A stretch of DNA of 63,826 nt from an uncultured Ruminococcus sp. GTDB taxonomy: Bacteria > Bacillota > Clostridia > Oscillospirales > Ruminococcaceae. The position numbers and the translations under genes are program-made. The stretch is from NCBI GenBank assembly GCA_947629455.1, contig CANRDT010000011.1, forward strand, positions 1 through 63,826, in the 5' to 3' direction. The notes under the pieces were generated by a model. It did no database searches. It was given only the letters and a program-made list of their open reading frames with translations, and was not told where the DNA came from. This document shows positions 25,429-34,102 of the stretch, piece after piece; positions within the stretch are counted from its first letter, which is position 1; each line of letters opens with the position of its first letter.

Positions 25429-26553
25429 ATGAAAAAATTATTTGCTACACCCAAAAGAGCGGTAATAACTACCTGCTGTATTTTTCTTGCGCTGATACTC
25501 ATTGCAGCCGCCGTTACCGCGATAGTTGTTAAAAATTCTCTGATGGACAGAACCGAGGCGTGCGATGCGGCTCTTACCGATGCCCGTCTGCTCCGCTCAG
25601 ATGTCAACGGTCTTAAAGCCGAGCTTGATCTCGATGACGGAGAATTTCGCTATGACGTTGAATTTTACAGCGCAGGCGTGGAGTATGATTATATTATCGA
25701 CGCGTCCGACGGCGATGTGATCTCGCGCGATGTTGACGGTCAGCCGCAGGATAAAGATAAAGCTTTTGATGTCGATCACGCAGGCGTTTCCGATCAGAGC
25801 GCGGATATTCCCGATAATGCCGACAGTTCAGCCGCACCTGCGGACGTGACTGTTTCGGAATCCGACGCACTTTCAGCCGCACTTAAAGACGCAGGACTTT
25901 CCGAAAATCAGGTGACTGTTGTCAAGTCTAAGCTTGATTATGACGACGGCGTTAAGGTATATGATATTGAATTTTATACCGATACCAAGGAATATGATTA
26001 TGAGATAAACGCCGCAACTTCGGCAATAGTCAGCCGCAGCAGCGAAAACTTGCCCTCGGCAGGAAATACGGGCAATAACGGCGGCAATAATAACGCAGCT
26101 ATTTCGGAATCTGACGCACTCACCGCCGCACTGAAAGACGCAGGACTTTCCGAAAATCAGGTGACTGTTGTCAAGTCTAAGCTTGACTACGATGACGGTA
26201 TTCGGGTATATGATATTGAATTTTATACCGATACCAAGGAATATGATTATGAGATAAACGCCGCAACTTCCGCAATAGTCAGCCGCAGCAGTGAAAACTT
26301 GCCCTCGGCAGGAAATACGGGCAATAACGGCGGCAATAATAATACAACTATTTCGGAATCCGACGCACTTTCCGCCGCACTTAAAGACGCAGGACTTTCC
26401 AAAAGTCAGGTGACTGTTGTCAAGTCTAAGCTTGACTACGACGACGGCGTTAAGGTGTATGATATTGAATTTTACTCGGACGGAATGGAATACGAGTATG
26501 AAATAAACGCCGCGAACGGCGCGATACTTGACCGCAGTAAGGAAAGAGCTTGA
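25429..26553 (+). CDS. Membrane-anchored protein with four PepSY-like domains
   Basis: 374 residues. One membrane segment (about 13-38) is followed by four PepSY-type repeats with the pattern AL.DAGL....V..VK..LD.DDG...YDIEFY....EYDYEI.A..G.I. The first is diverged; the last three are almost identical, separated by Gly/Asn-rich linkers, and come from a 249-bp tandem duplication. PepSY domains are thought to inhibit peptidases or bind peptides outside the cell; the repeat number suggests valency or length tuning. AAGGAG is seven bases before the ATG at 25429; the upstream ATG at 25357 has no such site. Confidence 0.85.
   Translation: MKKLFATPKRAVITTCCIFLALILIAAAVTAIVVKNSLMDRTEACDAALTDARLLRSDVNGLKAELDLDDGEFRYDVEFYSAGVEYDYIIDASDGDVISRDVDGQPQDKDKAFDVDHAGVSDQSADIPDNADSSAAPADVTVSESDALSAALKDAGLSENQVTVVKSKLDYDDGVKVYDIEFYTDTKEYDYEINAATSAIVSRSSENLPSAGNTGNNGGNNNAAISESDALTAALKDAGLSENQVTVVKSKLDYDDGIRVYDIEFYTDTKEYDYEINAATSAIVSRSSENLPSAGNTGNNGGNNNTTISESDALSAALKDAGLSKSQVTVVKSKLDYDDGVKVYDIEFYSDGMEYEYEINAANGAILDRSKERA
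25848..26553 (+). repeat. 249-bp in-frame tandem repeat within the PepSY gene
   Basis: Corresponding codons (the Ser-Asp-Ala of ESDAL) fall at 25861, 26110 and 26359, exactly 249 bp apart. Copies 1 and 2 differ at only a few bases; copy 3 is truncated after the domain and diverges in its last third. Confidence 0.9.
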
Positions 26554-26583
26554 CGATTTTCGCAAAAACTCCTGCTCCGGCTA

Positions 26584-26612
26584 TTGAAATTCCTGCTTTT
26601 TTGTGATATAAT
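26584..26612 (+). promoter_or_regulatory. Upstream promoter of the arginine cluster
   Basis: TTGAAA at 26584-26589 and TATAAT at 26607-26612, spacer 17, with TGTGA before the -10 (extended -10). It would give a leader of about 250 bases before argG. Confidence 0.6.
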
Positions 26613-26668
26613 TCTGGTAGATGATACCGTGCGGCGCAGAACGTTAAGAGGCTCGGCAGAGCTTTCCG

Positions 26669-26785
26669 CGTTTGTATGAAAAATGTATATTTTCATATTA
26701 GATGTATAAAATCTTGTATAAAATCCGAAAATATGCATTTTTAGCGGGGAAATTATGTATAAATGTAAAACTTTTATTCATTTCT
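26669..26785. promoter_or_regulatory. AT-rich region with candidate arginine-repressor boxes
   Basis: ATGTATAAAATC, TTGTATAAAATCC and TTATGTATAAATGTAAAA follow one another between the two promoters, with ATGTATATTTTCAT just before. Bacillus ArgR/AhrC boxes are AT-rich 18-mers of the type CATGAATAAAAATKCAAK. The resemblance is moderate, but the clustering ahead of argG is suggestive. Confidence 0.4.
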
Positions 26786-26786
26786 C

Positions 26787-26814
26787 TTGACAATCCCGTC
26801 TGACGGTGTATAAT
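26787..26814 (+). promoter_or_regulatory. Proximal promoter of argG
   Basis: TTGACA at 26787-26792 and TATAAT at 26809-26814, spacer 16. The initiation region is spanned by ATGGTAA (26813-26819) and TTACCAT (26839-26845), a 7-bp inverted repeat that may be a further operator. Confidence 0.75.
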
Positions 26815-26872
26815 GGTAATTGTGATTTGATTATACGGTTACCATAAAATAAATTATAACGGAGGCTTTGCT

Positions 26873-28102
26873 ATGGCAAAAGAAATCAAGAAGGTAGTCC
26901 TTGCTTACTCCGGCGGACTTGACACTTCCATCATTATCCCGTGGCTGAAGGAGAATTACAATAACTGCGAGGTCATCGCCGTTTCGGGCGACGTGGGACA
27001 GGGTACCGAGCTTGACGGTCTGGAGGAAAAGGCTATCAAGACGGGCGCGTCCAAGCTGTATATTGAAGACCTTAAAGAAGAATTTATTCAGGATTATGTA
27101 TATCCCACCGTACAGGCAGGCGCGGTCTATGAAAACAGATACCTGCTCGGAACTTCTTTTGCCCGCCCCATAATCGCCAAGAGGATAGCTGAGATCGCTC
27201 TTAAAGAGGGCGCTGACGCGATCTGCCACGGCTGTACCGGAAAAGGCAACGATCAGGTGAGATTTGAGCTTGCGATAAAGGCTTTCGCTCCCGATATGCA
27301 GATCATCGCTCCGTGGAGGATCTGGGATCTCAAGAGCCGCGAGCAGGAGATCGAATACGCAGAGGCGCATAATATCCCCCTGAAGATCAACAGGGAAACT
27401 AATTATTCCAAGGACAAGAATATCTGGCATCTTTCGCACGAGGGACTCGATCTTGAAGACCCTGCCAACGAGCCGCAGTATAACAAGCCGGGATTTCTGG
27501 AGCTGGGAGTATCTCCCGAAGCGGCTCCCGACAAGCCCACCTATGTTACGATACATTTTGAGAAAGGCAAGCCGACCGCCATTGACGGTACAGAGATGAA
27601 CGGCGTGGAGCTGGTGACAAAGCTCAACGAGCTGGGCGGCGCGAACGGAATAGGACTTGCCGATCTGGTGGAGAACCGTCTGGTCGGAATGAAGTCGAGG
27701 GGAGTATATGAAACTCCGGGCGGAGCGATACTCTATCACGCGCACGAGGTGCTTGAAACCATTACCATAGATAAGGAGACCGCAAGAGTAAAGCAGTATC
27801 TCGGCATTAAGTTTGCGGATATTGTCTACAACGGACAGTGGTATACTCCTCTGCGCGAGGCGATGAGCGCATTTGTTACCGAAACGCAGAAAACAGTCAC
27901 CGGCGACGTAAGGCTCAAGCTTTACAAGGGCAATATCATAAATGCCGGCGTTACCTCGCCTTATACGCTGTATGATGAGGAAGTCGCGACATTTGACGAG
28001 GACAACGTATACGATCAGGCTGATTCCGCAGGATTCATAAATCTGTTCGGACTGCCGATCAAGGTCCGCGCAAAGCTCGAGCAGAAAAGAAACAAAGGCT
28101 GA
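26873..28102 (+). CDS. argG: Argininosuccinate synthase
   Basis: 409 residues. The N-terminal ATP-pyrophosphatase motif [15 protein letters not shown] and the segments [15 protein letters not shown] and APWRIWD are diagnostic. It joins citrulline and aspartate, with ATP cleaved to AMP and pyrophosphate, to form argininosuccinate in the cytosol. GGAGG lies eight bases before the ATG. It opens the arginine cluster behind two promoters and AT-rich candidate repressor sites. Confidence 0.97.
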   Translation: MAKEIKKVVLAYSGGLDTSIIIPWLKENYNNCEVIAVSGDVGQGTELDGLEEKAIKTGASKLYIEDLKEEFIQDYVYPTVQAGAVYENRYLLGTSFARPIIAKRIAEIALKEGADAICHGCTGKGNDQVRFELAIKAFAPDMQIIAPWRIWDLKSREQEIEYAEAHNIPLKINRETNYSKDKNIWHLSHEGLDLEDPANEPQYNKPGFLELGVSPEAAPDKPTYVTIHFEKGKPTAIDGTEMNGVELVTKLNELGGANGIGLADLVENRLVGMKSRGVYETPGGAILYHAHEVLETITIDKETARVKQYLGIKFADIVYNGQWYTPLREAMSAFVTETQKTVTGDVRLKLYKGNIINAGVTSPYTLYDEEVATFDEDNVYDQADSAGFINLFGLPIKVRAKLEQKRNKG

Positions 28103-28129
28103 TACCGACATAAAAAGGGAGGTTTTGGT

Positions 28130-28579
28130 ATGTCAGAAATCAATAACAACATTTTTGAGCCGGCTATCGACAAGAAGGTCGAGATCTCTTACGACAGCCT
28201 GCCTAATTCGACCTTTGAGGACGTAAACCTCGGAGGCGCTAAGTTCAGCAACGTCAACCTCAAGGGAGCGCATTTTGACGATGTGAATATGGAAGAGTCG
28301 GTATTTAACGACATCGTTATGACGGGCGGCACTTTTACCGATATGTATATGGTAAATTCAAAATTCTTAGGCGTCAATATGAGCAACACCCGTTTCGGCT
28401 GCTCGATAATGAACAATGTGGAATTCCGCAATCCCGATCTTAAAAATTCTCAGTTCGTTCACTGTGATCTTTCCAACGTTGAGATAAACGACTGCAAGAT
28501 CGACGGTCTGAAGATCAACGGTATAGATATACAGAAACTTATCGAACAGCATACCGGAAAGTCTGCGGCGGAGGAATAA
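28130..28579 (+). CDS. Pentapeptide-repeat protein
   Basis: 149 residues. From residue 30 to 130 the sequence follows the A(D/N)LXX-type five-residue pattern (KFSNVNLKGAHFDDVNMEES), predicting a right-handed quadrilateral beta helix. No membrane segment or signal is present. Such proteins sometimes mimic DNA (Qnr) but most have no known function. It sits 27 bp after argG with its own GGAGG-like site (GGGAGG), so it is probably co-transcribed with the arginine genes. A weak hairpin (28620-28652) follows it. Confidence 0.85.
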   Translation: MSEINNNIFEPAIDKKVEISYDSLPNSTFEDVNLGGAKFSNVNLKGAHFDDVNMEESVFNDIVMTGGTFTDMYMVNSKFLGVNMSNTRFGCSIMNNVEFRNPDLKNSQFVHCDLSNVEINDCKIDGLKINGIDIQKLIEQHTGKSAAEE

Positions 28580-28698
28580 GTCGATCGGACAAAAGAACGC
28601 TTTTAGAAAAATGATGTGAGGGCAGGATAATCTTTTTCGGGTTATTTTGCCCATACATTTTTTAAGTGAATCGATATGAAAGAGGGGGGGAAAAGGTT

Positions 28699-29181
28699 TT
28701 GTCGGACGTCGGAGTATGGTCGGCAGTAAGACGTATTTTAATAAAGACGCTGCTTGCGGGACTGGCGGTATTTGCCGCCGTTAAAATGCTTGATGCCAAT
28801 GATTACGGTAAGAGCGAATATATACTCGGGCTGGGCGAGATAGCCGTTGTGACATATTTCGCCGCGACGGTCGTCATACCCGTAGGCAAAGTTATCATTT
28901 ACGGCTTTTTGTGGGTATCAGACAAGCTCTTTCCTTTTATAACTGTCAGGACAAGCGGAAATTGGGCAGAAGGCTATTACGGCATAAGCTTTATTATGCT
29001 CGGACTGATAATAGCTGCGGTAACGATATTCAGAAAACAGATAAAGCCGAAAATAATATACATAAGAGATAAACTCGGACTAAAAGGCGAAAGGCTTTAT
29101 GCGATCCTTGCGGTACTGGGACTTATCTGCCTTGCGGTGGATATAATACGCTTGGTCGCTGCAATAAAAAATAATGAGTGA
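28699..29181 (+). CDS. Membrane protein of unknown function within the arginine cluster
   Basis: 160 residues with four hydrophobic segments (about 8-26, 38-62, 88-108 and 125-150). I do not recognise the family. There is no ATG near the conserved-looking start. A TTG at 28699 follows a G-rich site (GAGGGGGGG) by about nine bases and is preferred over a GTG at 28666. It lies between the pentapeptide gene and argH in the same direction. Confidence 0.65.
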   Translation: MSDVGVWSAVRRILIKTLLAGLAVFAAVKMLDANDYGKSEYILGLGEIAVVTYFAATVVIPVGKVIIYGFLWVSDKLFPFITVRTSGNWAEGYYGISFIMLGLIIAAVTIFRKQIKPKIIYIRDKLGLKGERLYAILAVLGLICLAVDIIRLVAAIKNNE

Positions 29182-29238
29182 CGGCTTTAGCGTTATCAAA
29201 GCCCGATCGGAGATCATATATTCAAAGGTGGTAAGAAA

Positions 29239-30627
29239 ATGGCTGCAAAAATGTGGGCAGGAAGATTTACAAAGGAAACCGATGAAAGAGTGAACGATTT
29301 CAATTCGTCGATCTCCTTTGACGCAAGAATGTACAGGCAGGATATAGAAGGCTCGATGGCTCACGCGAAAATGCTCGGAAAGTGCGGCATAATCGCGCAG
29401 GAGGAAAGCGAAAAGATAATCGCGGGACTCAAGGGCATACTTGCGGATATAGAGAGCGGCAGACTTATGTTTGATCCCAATGCGGAGGATATACATATGT
29501 TTGTAGAGGCGGAGCTTACCGCGCGTATCGGAGATTCGGGAAAGCGGCTGCATACCGCGAGATCGCGCAACGATCAGGTCGCTCTGGACGTGAGAATGTG
29601 CGCGAAGTGCGAGACCGAAGAGATCATAAAGCTGACGGTCAGTCTTGCGGATACCATAATTTCCATTGCAAAAGATCACCTTGAAACGGTAATGCCGGGA
29701 TATACCCATTTGCAGAGAGCGCAGCCGGTGACGTTCGCTCATCATCTTATGGCTTATGCGCAAATGCTGCTGAGAGATCTCGGCAGACTAAAGGACGCAT
29801 ATGCCCGTGCGAATATGATGCCGCTCGGCAGCGGTGCGCTTGCCGGAACTACCTACCCGATAGACCGCGAAATGGTGTGCGGTCTGCTGGGATTTGACGA
29901 TATAACGCACAATTCTCTGGACGGCGTTTCCGACAGGGATTTCTGTATTGAACTCGTTTCGGCGATCTCGCTGCTTATGATGCACCTTTCGAGATTCTCC
30001 GAGGAGATCGTGATGTGGTGTTCGTGGGAATTTAAATTCATAGAGCTTGACGATGCATACGCAACAGGCTCTTCGATAATGCCGCAGAAAAAGAATCCCG
30101 ATGTGACCGAGCTTATAAGGGGAAAGACGGGGCGAGTGTACGGCGATCTTACCACTCTGCTCACGATGATGAAAGGACTTCCGCTTGCGTACAACAAGGA
30201 TATGCAGGAGGATAAAGAGGCGTTCTTTGACGCTGCCGATACGGTAAAGCTCTGCCTTTCGACATTTATCCCTATGCTTGCGACTATGAAAGTACTGCCT
30301 GAGAATATGCGCGCGGCGGCGGCAAAGGGATTTATAAATGCGACCGACTGCGCGGACTATCTGGTGAAAAAGGGACTGCCGTTCCGCGACGCTTACAAGA
30401 TAACGGGAACGCTGGTGCATATATGCATAGAAAAGGGACTTACTCTCGAAACGCTCCCGATCGGTGAATACAAGTCGCTCTGCGAGACTTTTGACGAGGA
30501 CGTTTACGGCGCGATCAGTCTTGAGACCTGCGTAATGCAGCGCAGATCGGCAGGCGGTCCTGCTCCCGACGCGGTAAAGGCGCAGATAGAATATGTACAG
30601 AACGAACTTGAAAAATACAGAAAATGA
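29239..30627 (+). CDS. argH: Argininosuccinate lyase
   Basis: 462 residues. The fumarase/aspartase superfamily signature GSSIMPQKKNPDVTELIRGK is present, as are MWAGRFTKETDERVNDFN at the N-terminus and the TARSRNDQVALDVR segment. It splits argininosuccinate into arginine and fumarate, the last step of the pathway. GGTGG precedes the ATG by nine bases. Confidence 0.97.
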   Translation: MAAKMWAGRFTKETDERVNDFNSSISFDARMYRQDIEGSMAHAKMLGKCGIIAQEESEKIIAGLKGILADIESGRLMFDPNAEDIHMFVEAELTARIGDSGKRLHTARSRNDQVALDVRMCAKCETEEIIKLTVSLADTIISIAKDHLETVMPGYTHLQRAQPVTFAHHLMAYAQMLLRDLGRLKDAYARANMMPLGSGALAGTTYPIDREMVCGLLGFDDITHNSLDGVSDRDFCIELVSAISLLMMHLSRFSEEIVMWCSWEFKFIELDDAYATGSSIMPQKKNPDVTELIRGKTGRVYGDLTTLLTMMKGLPLAYNKDMQEDKEAFFDAADTVKLCLSTFIPMLATMKVLPENMRAAAAKGFINATDCADYLVKKGLPFRDAYKITGTLVHICIEKGLTLETLPIGEYKSLCETFDEDVYGAISLETCVMQRRSAGGPAPDAVKAQIEYVQNELEKYRK

Positions 30628-30663
30628 TCTTTGAAAACATATCAAGAGGGAATGACTGATTTT

Positions 30664-31608
30664 ATGACGAAAGTATTTATAGACGGCAAGGAGGGCACGA
30701 CGGGATTGCAGATCTTCGAGAGATTTGTAAACCGCAGAGATGTTGAAGTCCTCCTCATAGACGAGGACAAGCGAAAGGATACCGAGGAGAGAAAACGGCT
30801 CATCGGTATGTCTGATATTACCTTTCTTTGTCTGCCCGACGCTGCGGCGGTCGAGGCTGCCGCGCTTGCGGAAAATTCTCACACAAGGATAATAGACGCG
30901 TCCACGGCGCACCGCACCGATCCGTTATGGACATACGGATTTCCCGAGCTTTCGGCGGCTCACAGAGAAAAAATAGCCAAATCGGACAGAGTTGCGAATC
31001 CCGGCTGTTATGCGAGCGGATTTATAAGTCTGGTATATCCTCTTGTGAAAGCGGGCGTTCTGCCGGAGGACTATCCGCTTACCTGTCATGCCGTATCGGG
31101 CTACAGCGGCGGAGGAAAAAAGATGATCGCGGCTCTCGAAAGCGAGGGCAAAACGCAGGAGATGTTTTCTCCCAGACAGTACGCGCTCACGCAGGCGCAC
31201 AAACATCTTCCCGAAATGCAGGCGGTCTGCGGACTGAAATACAAGCCGATGTTCAATCCCATAGTGGACGATTATTATGCAGGAATGGTGGTTTCCGTAC
31301 CGCTCGTGGCGAGGGCTCTCACAAAGAGGTACACGCCGCAGGATATTCACGAGATACTTTCGGCTCATTATGACGGACAGCGGTTCGTCAGGGTAATGGA
31401 GCTTGGCGGAAAGGATACTCTCCCCGACGGATTTTTGGCGGCGAATACTCTTGCAGGAACGAATGATATGCAGCTGTTCGTTTTCGGAAACGACGAGCAT
31501 ATACTTCTCTGTTCGCGGCTTGACAATCTCGGCAAGGGCGCAAGCGGCGCGGCGGTGCAGAATATGAATATTATGCTCGGTCTGGACGAATGGACGGGTC
31601 TTGTATGA
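30664..31608 (+). CDS. argC: N-acetyl-gamma-glutamyl-phosphate reductase, short type
   Basis: 314 residues, the length of the less common short ArgC class (TIGR01851-like), rather than the ~345-residue class. The nucleophile is Cys115 in ANPGCYASGFI. The N-terminal KVFIDGKEGTTGLQIFER is the NADP-binding region. It reduces N-acetylglutamyl phosphate to the semialdehyde. I chose the ATG at 30664; two earlier in-frame starts are too close to, or before, the GAGGG site. It is followed directly by the remnant at 31605. Confidence 0.92.
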   Translation: MTKVFIDGKEGTTGLQIFERFVNRRDVEVLLIDEDKRKDTEERKRLIGMSDITFLCLPDAAAVEAAALAENSHTRIIDASTAHRTDPLWTYGFPELSAAHREKIAKSDRVANPGCYASGFISLVYPLVKAGVLPEDYPLTCHAVSGYSGGGKKMIAALESEGKTQEMFSPRQYALTQAHKHLPEMQAVCGLKYKPMFNPIVDDYYAGMVVSVPLVARALTKRYTPQDIHEILSAHYDGQRFVRVMELGGKDTLPDGFLAANTLAGTNDMQLFVFGNDEHILLCSRLDNLGKGASGAAVQNMNIMLGLDEWTGLV

Positions 31609-31789
31609 CAAAATTGTATTTTGTACGTCTACGCTTCCCGATAAGACCGTGCAGGACGATATGACCCGACCGCTCACCGCTGAGGGCAGACGCGACTCTA
31701 TGGCTGTGGCATGGGCGCTTGCCCCACAGCCTTTTGAAAAGATAAAGACGGGCGCAAAGACTATAGAGCTTGCTCTCAAAGGCGAATAA
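31605..31789 (+). pseudogene. Chimeric remnant of a histidine phosphatase and an ASCH-domain gene
   Basis: The ATG at 31605 overlaps the argC stop and gives MTKLYFVR, the start of the histidine phosphatase superfamily, whose catalytic His should follow. Instead a frameshift near 31628 is needed to reach DDMTRPLTAEGRRDSMAV, which matches the next conserved part. That frame then runs without a break into LAPQPFEKIKTGAKTIEL, the start of an ASCH domain, and stops after seven residues. The catalytic His is lost and both domains are truncated. It is most likely the scar of a deletion joining two neighbouring genes. Confidence 0.65.
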
Positions 31790-31804
31790 AGGAGAATTTG
31801 AAGT

Positions 31805-33094
31805 ATGAAAAAAATAACGTTTAAGGATTTTGACGGCTACAAATACGTTGACGGCGGTGTGTGCGCCGCAAGGGGTTTCAGAGCAGGAGGAGTATATGCG
31901 AATATAAAAAGATCGCCTCTTTCCGACGGTAACGATTCGCCGATCGGCGAGGGCAAGAACGATCTCGGTATGATACAGTCGGACGTTTTGTGCAGCGCGG
32001 CGGCGGTCTATACTCAGAATAAGGTCAAGGGCGCACCGATAACCGTCACAAGAGATAATCTTGAAAAGACGGGCGGCAGGGCGAAAGCCGTTATTGTCAA
32101 TTCGGGAAATGCAAATACCGGCAACGCGGACGGCATTGAAAAAGCGCGGAAGATGTGTATCCTTGCCGCAAAATATCTCGGCTGCGATCCGCAGGAAGTT
32201 ATCGTTGCGTCTACCGGAGTAATAGGTGTGCCGCTGCCGATAGAGCCGATCGAAAAAGCAATGCCAATGCTTGCGATGAGCCTTTGCGTTTCAAATAACG
32301 ACGCGGCGGCGGAAGCGATAATGACTACCGATACTTTCCCCAAGCAGAACGCGGTAGAGTTTGAGATCGGCGGCAAAAAATGCCGTCTCGGCGGAATGGG
32401 AAAGGGCAGCGGTATGATACACCCGAATATGGCGACTACCCTTAATTTTATAACCACCGACTGCGCGGTATCACCGCAAATACTGCAAACTGCTCTTGAC
32501 GATGTGGTAAAGGTGACATACAACTGCCTTTCCGTGGACGGAGATCAGTCCACCAACGATATGGTATCGCTTATGGCGAGCGGACTTGCGGAAAATGAGG
32601 AGATATGCTCTGCGGACGGAGAGGACTACAGGATATTCCGTCAGGCGCTGTATATCGTTATGACAAATCTGGTAAGAATGCTTGCCAAGGACGGCGAGGG
32701 CGCGACAAAGCTGCTTGAATGTACCGTCACGGGAGCGGCGGACGACGACAGCGCGGTCGTTATCGCAAAAAGCGTTATCTGCTCGTCGCTTGTCAAGGCG
32801 GCTATGTTCGGCGAGGACGCAAACTGCGGCAGGATACTCTGCGCGGTAGGTTATGCGGACGCGGAGTTTGATATTTATGATGTAGATGTGTTTCTAAGCT
32901 CTGCGGCAGGCAGGCTCAAGGTGTGCGAAAAGGGCAGTCAGCTTGCTTTCTCGGAGGATATTGCCGCGAAGATACTTGCCGAGGACGAGATATATATTGA
33001 TATTTCCGTGGGAGAGGGCGGCGGAAAGGCTACGGCTTACGGCTGCGATCTTACATACGATTATGTTAAGATAAACGGTGATTACAGAACATGA
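31805..33094 (+). CDS. argJ: Bifunctional ornithine acetyltransferase / N-acetylglutamate synthase
   Basis: 429 residues. The self-cleavage site is visible as GKGSGMIHPNMATTLNF, with nucleophile Thr211; cleavage gives alpha and beta chains. ArgJ transfers acetyl from N-acetylornithine to glutamate, so argA is not needed. Glycine-rich VNSGNANTGN and ASTGVIGVPLP segments are typical. Two annotated scars flank the gene. GGAG is nine bases before the ATG. Confidence 0.96.
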   Translation: MKKITFKDFDGYKYVDGGVCAARGFRAGGVYANIKRSPLSDGNDSPIGEGKNDLGMIQSDVLCSAAAVYTQNKVKGAPITVTRDNLEKTGGRAKAVIVNSGNANTGNADGIEKARKMCILAAKYLGCDPQEVIVASTGVIGVPLPIEPIEKAMPMLAMSLCVSNNDAAAEAIMTTDTFPKQNAVEFEIGGKKCRLGGMGKGSGMIHPNMATTLNFITTDCAVSPQILQTALDDVVKVTYNCLSVDGDQSTNDMVSLMASGLAENEEICSADGEDYRIFRQALYIVMTNLVRMLAKDGEGATKLLECTVTGAADDDSAVVIAKSVICSSLVKAAMFGEDANCGRILCAVGYADAEFDIYDVDVFLSSAAGRLKVCEKGSQLAFSEDIAAKILAEDEIYIDISVGEGGGKATAYGCDLTYDYVKINGDYRT

Positions 33095-33194
33095 CGGACG
33101 ATACGAAAAGCATTTCTGCATTGTCACCGAGGACGATGTTGTCGATATATTATCCTCTGTCGATCCGCAGATAGAATTTATAGATCAAATATGA
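33078..33194 (+). pseudogene. Orphan reading-frame remnant between argJ and argB
   Basis: Overlapping the end of argJ in another frame, a 38-codon frame from a GTG at 33078 reads HDGRYEKHFCIVTEDDVVDI and ends in IEFIDQI at 33194. The amino-acid pattern and codon use look like the C-terminus of a real soluble protein, but there is no ribosome binding site and no upstream part. It is probably the tail of a gene mostly deleted when the arginine genes were joined. I do not recognise the family. Confidence 0.4.
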
Positions 33195-33208
33195 CGGGAG
33201 TATGGAAA

Positions 33209-34066
33209 ATGGAGATCAGTAACAGCATAAGAAGTCAGATACTTATAGACGCGCTGCCGTACATACAGAAGTATCACGATAAGATAGTCGTGGTGAAGTA
33301 CGGCGGAAACGCCATGACGAACGATATTCTCAAAGAGGCGGTCATGAGCGACATCGTTCTGCTGAGTATGGTAGGGATAAAGGTCGTGCTTGTCCACGGC
33401 GGCGGACCCGAGATAAACGCCATGCTTAAAAAAGTCGGTATAGAGAGCAAGTTTATCGGCGGACTCAGATACACCGATTCCGATACGATAGATATAGTAA
33501 AAATGGTTCTTGCCGGAAAGGTGAATAAGGAGCTTGTCACCGCCTTGCAGCTGCACGGCGGAAAGGCTCTGGGACTGTGCGGCTGCGACGGTGAGATGAT
33601 ACTTGCCGAAAAGAAACAGGGAGACGTCGATCTGGGATTTGTGGGAGAGATAAGAAAAGTCACCACCAAGCCGATAATCGACGCGCTCAACGACGGCTAT
33701 GTTCCAATAATCGCCACGATCGGCACTTCGGCGGACGGTCAGACCTATAACATCAACGCCGATACCGCCGCGGCAAGGATAGCCTCCTGCCTGAGAGCGG
33801 AAAATCTTATTCTTATGACGGATATTGCGGGTCTGCTCGAGGATAAGGACGACCCGTCAACGCTGATACCGTCGGTACAGGTGAGCGATGTGCCTTATCT
33901 GAAAAGAACGGGAATAATCAGCGGAGGAATGATACCAAAGATAGACTGCTGCGTTGAGGCGGTGCGCAGGGGCGTAAAGAAAACGTCTATCATCGACGGC
34001 AGAGTACCTCACTCGATACTTATCGAGCTGCTTTCCAACGAAGGCGTAGGAACGCAGTTTATCTGA
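33209..34066 (+). CDS. argB: Acetylglutamate kinase
   Basis: 285 residues. The amino-acid kinase motifs are KYGGNAM (phosphate binding), VHGGGPEINAML (substrate binding) and GMIPKIDCCVEAV near the end. It phosphorylates N-acetylglutamate and is usually the arginine-feedback enzyme in the acetyl-cycle pathway. GGGAG at 33196-33200 fixes the ATG at 33209; an ATG at 33191 comes before that site. Confidence 0.96.
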   Translation: MEISNSIRSQILIDALPYIQKYHDKIVVVKYGGNAMTNDILKEAVMSDIVLLSMVGIKVVLVHGGGPEINAMLKKVGIESKFIGGLRYTDSDTIDIVKMVLAGKVNKELVTALQLHGGKALGLCGCDGEMILAEKKQGDVDLGFVGEIRKVTTKPIIDALNDGYVPIIATIGTSADGQTYNINADTAAARIASCLRAENLILMTDIAGLLEDKDDPSTLIPSVQVSDVPYLKRTGIISGGMIPKIDCCVEAVRRGVKKTSIIDGRVPHSILIELLSNEGVGTQFI

Positions 34067-34102
34067 CATATAAATTTTCAATTTTATCGGGAGAAATGAA
34101 AG

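Noticed and set aside
26831-28111. 426-residue frame on the reverse strand opposite argG
   Set aside because: It mirrors argG almost end to end, has no ribosome binding site or recognisable motif, and argG is certain. It is a codon-bias shadow.
29788-30912. 374-residue reverse frame over argH/argC
   Set aside because: Antisense to two well-supported genes, Arg/His-rich composition typical of shadow frames.
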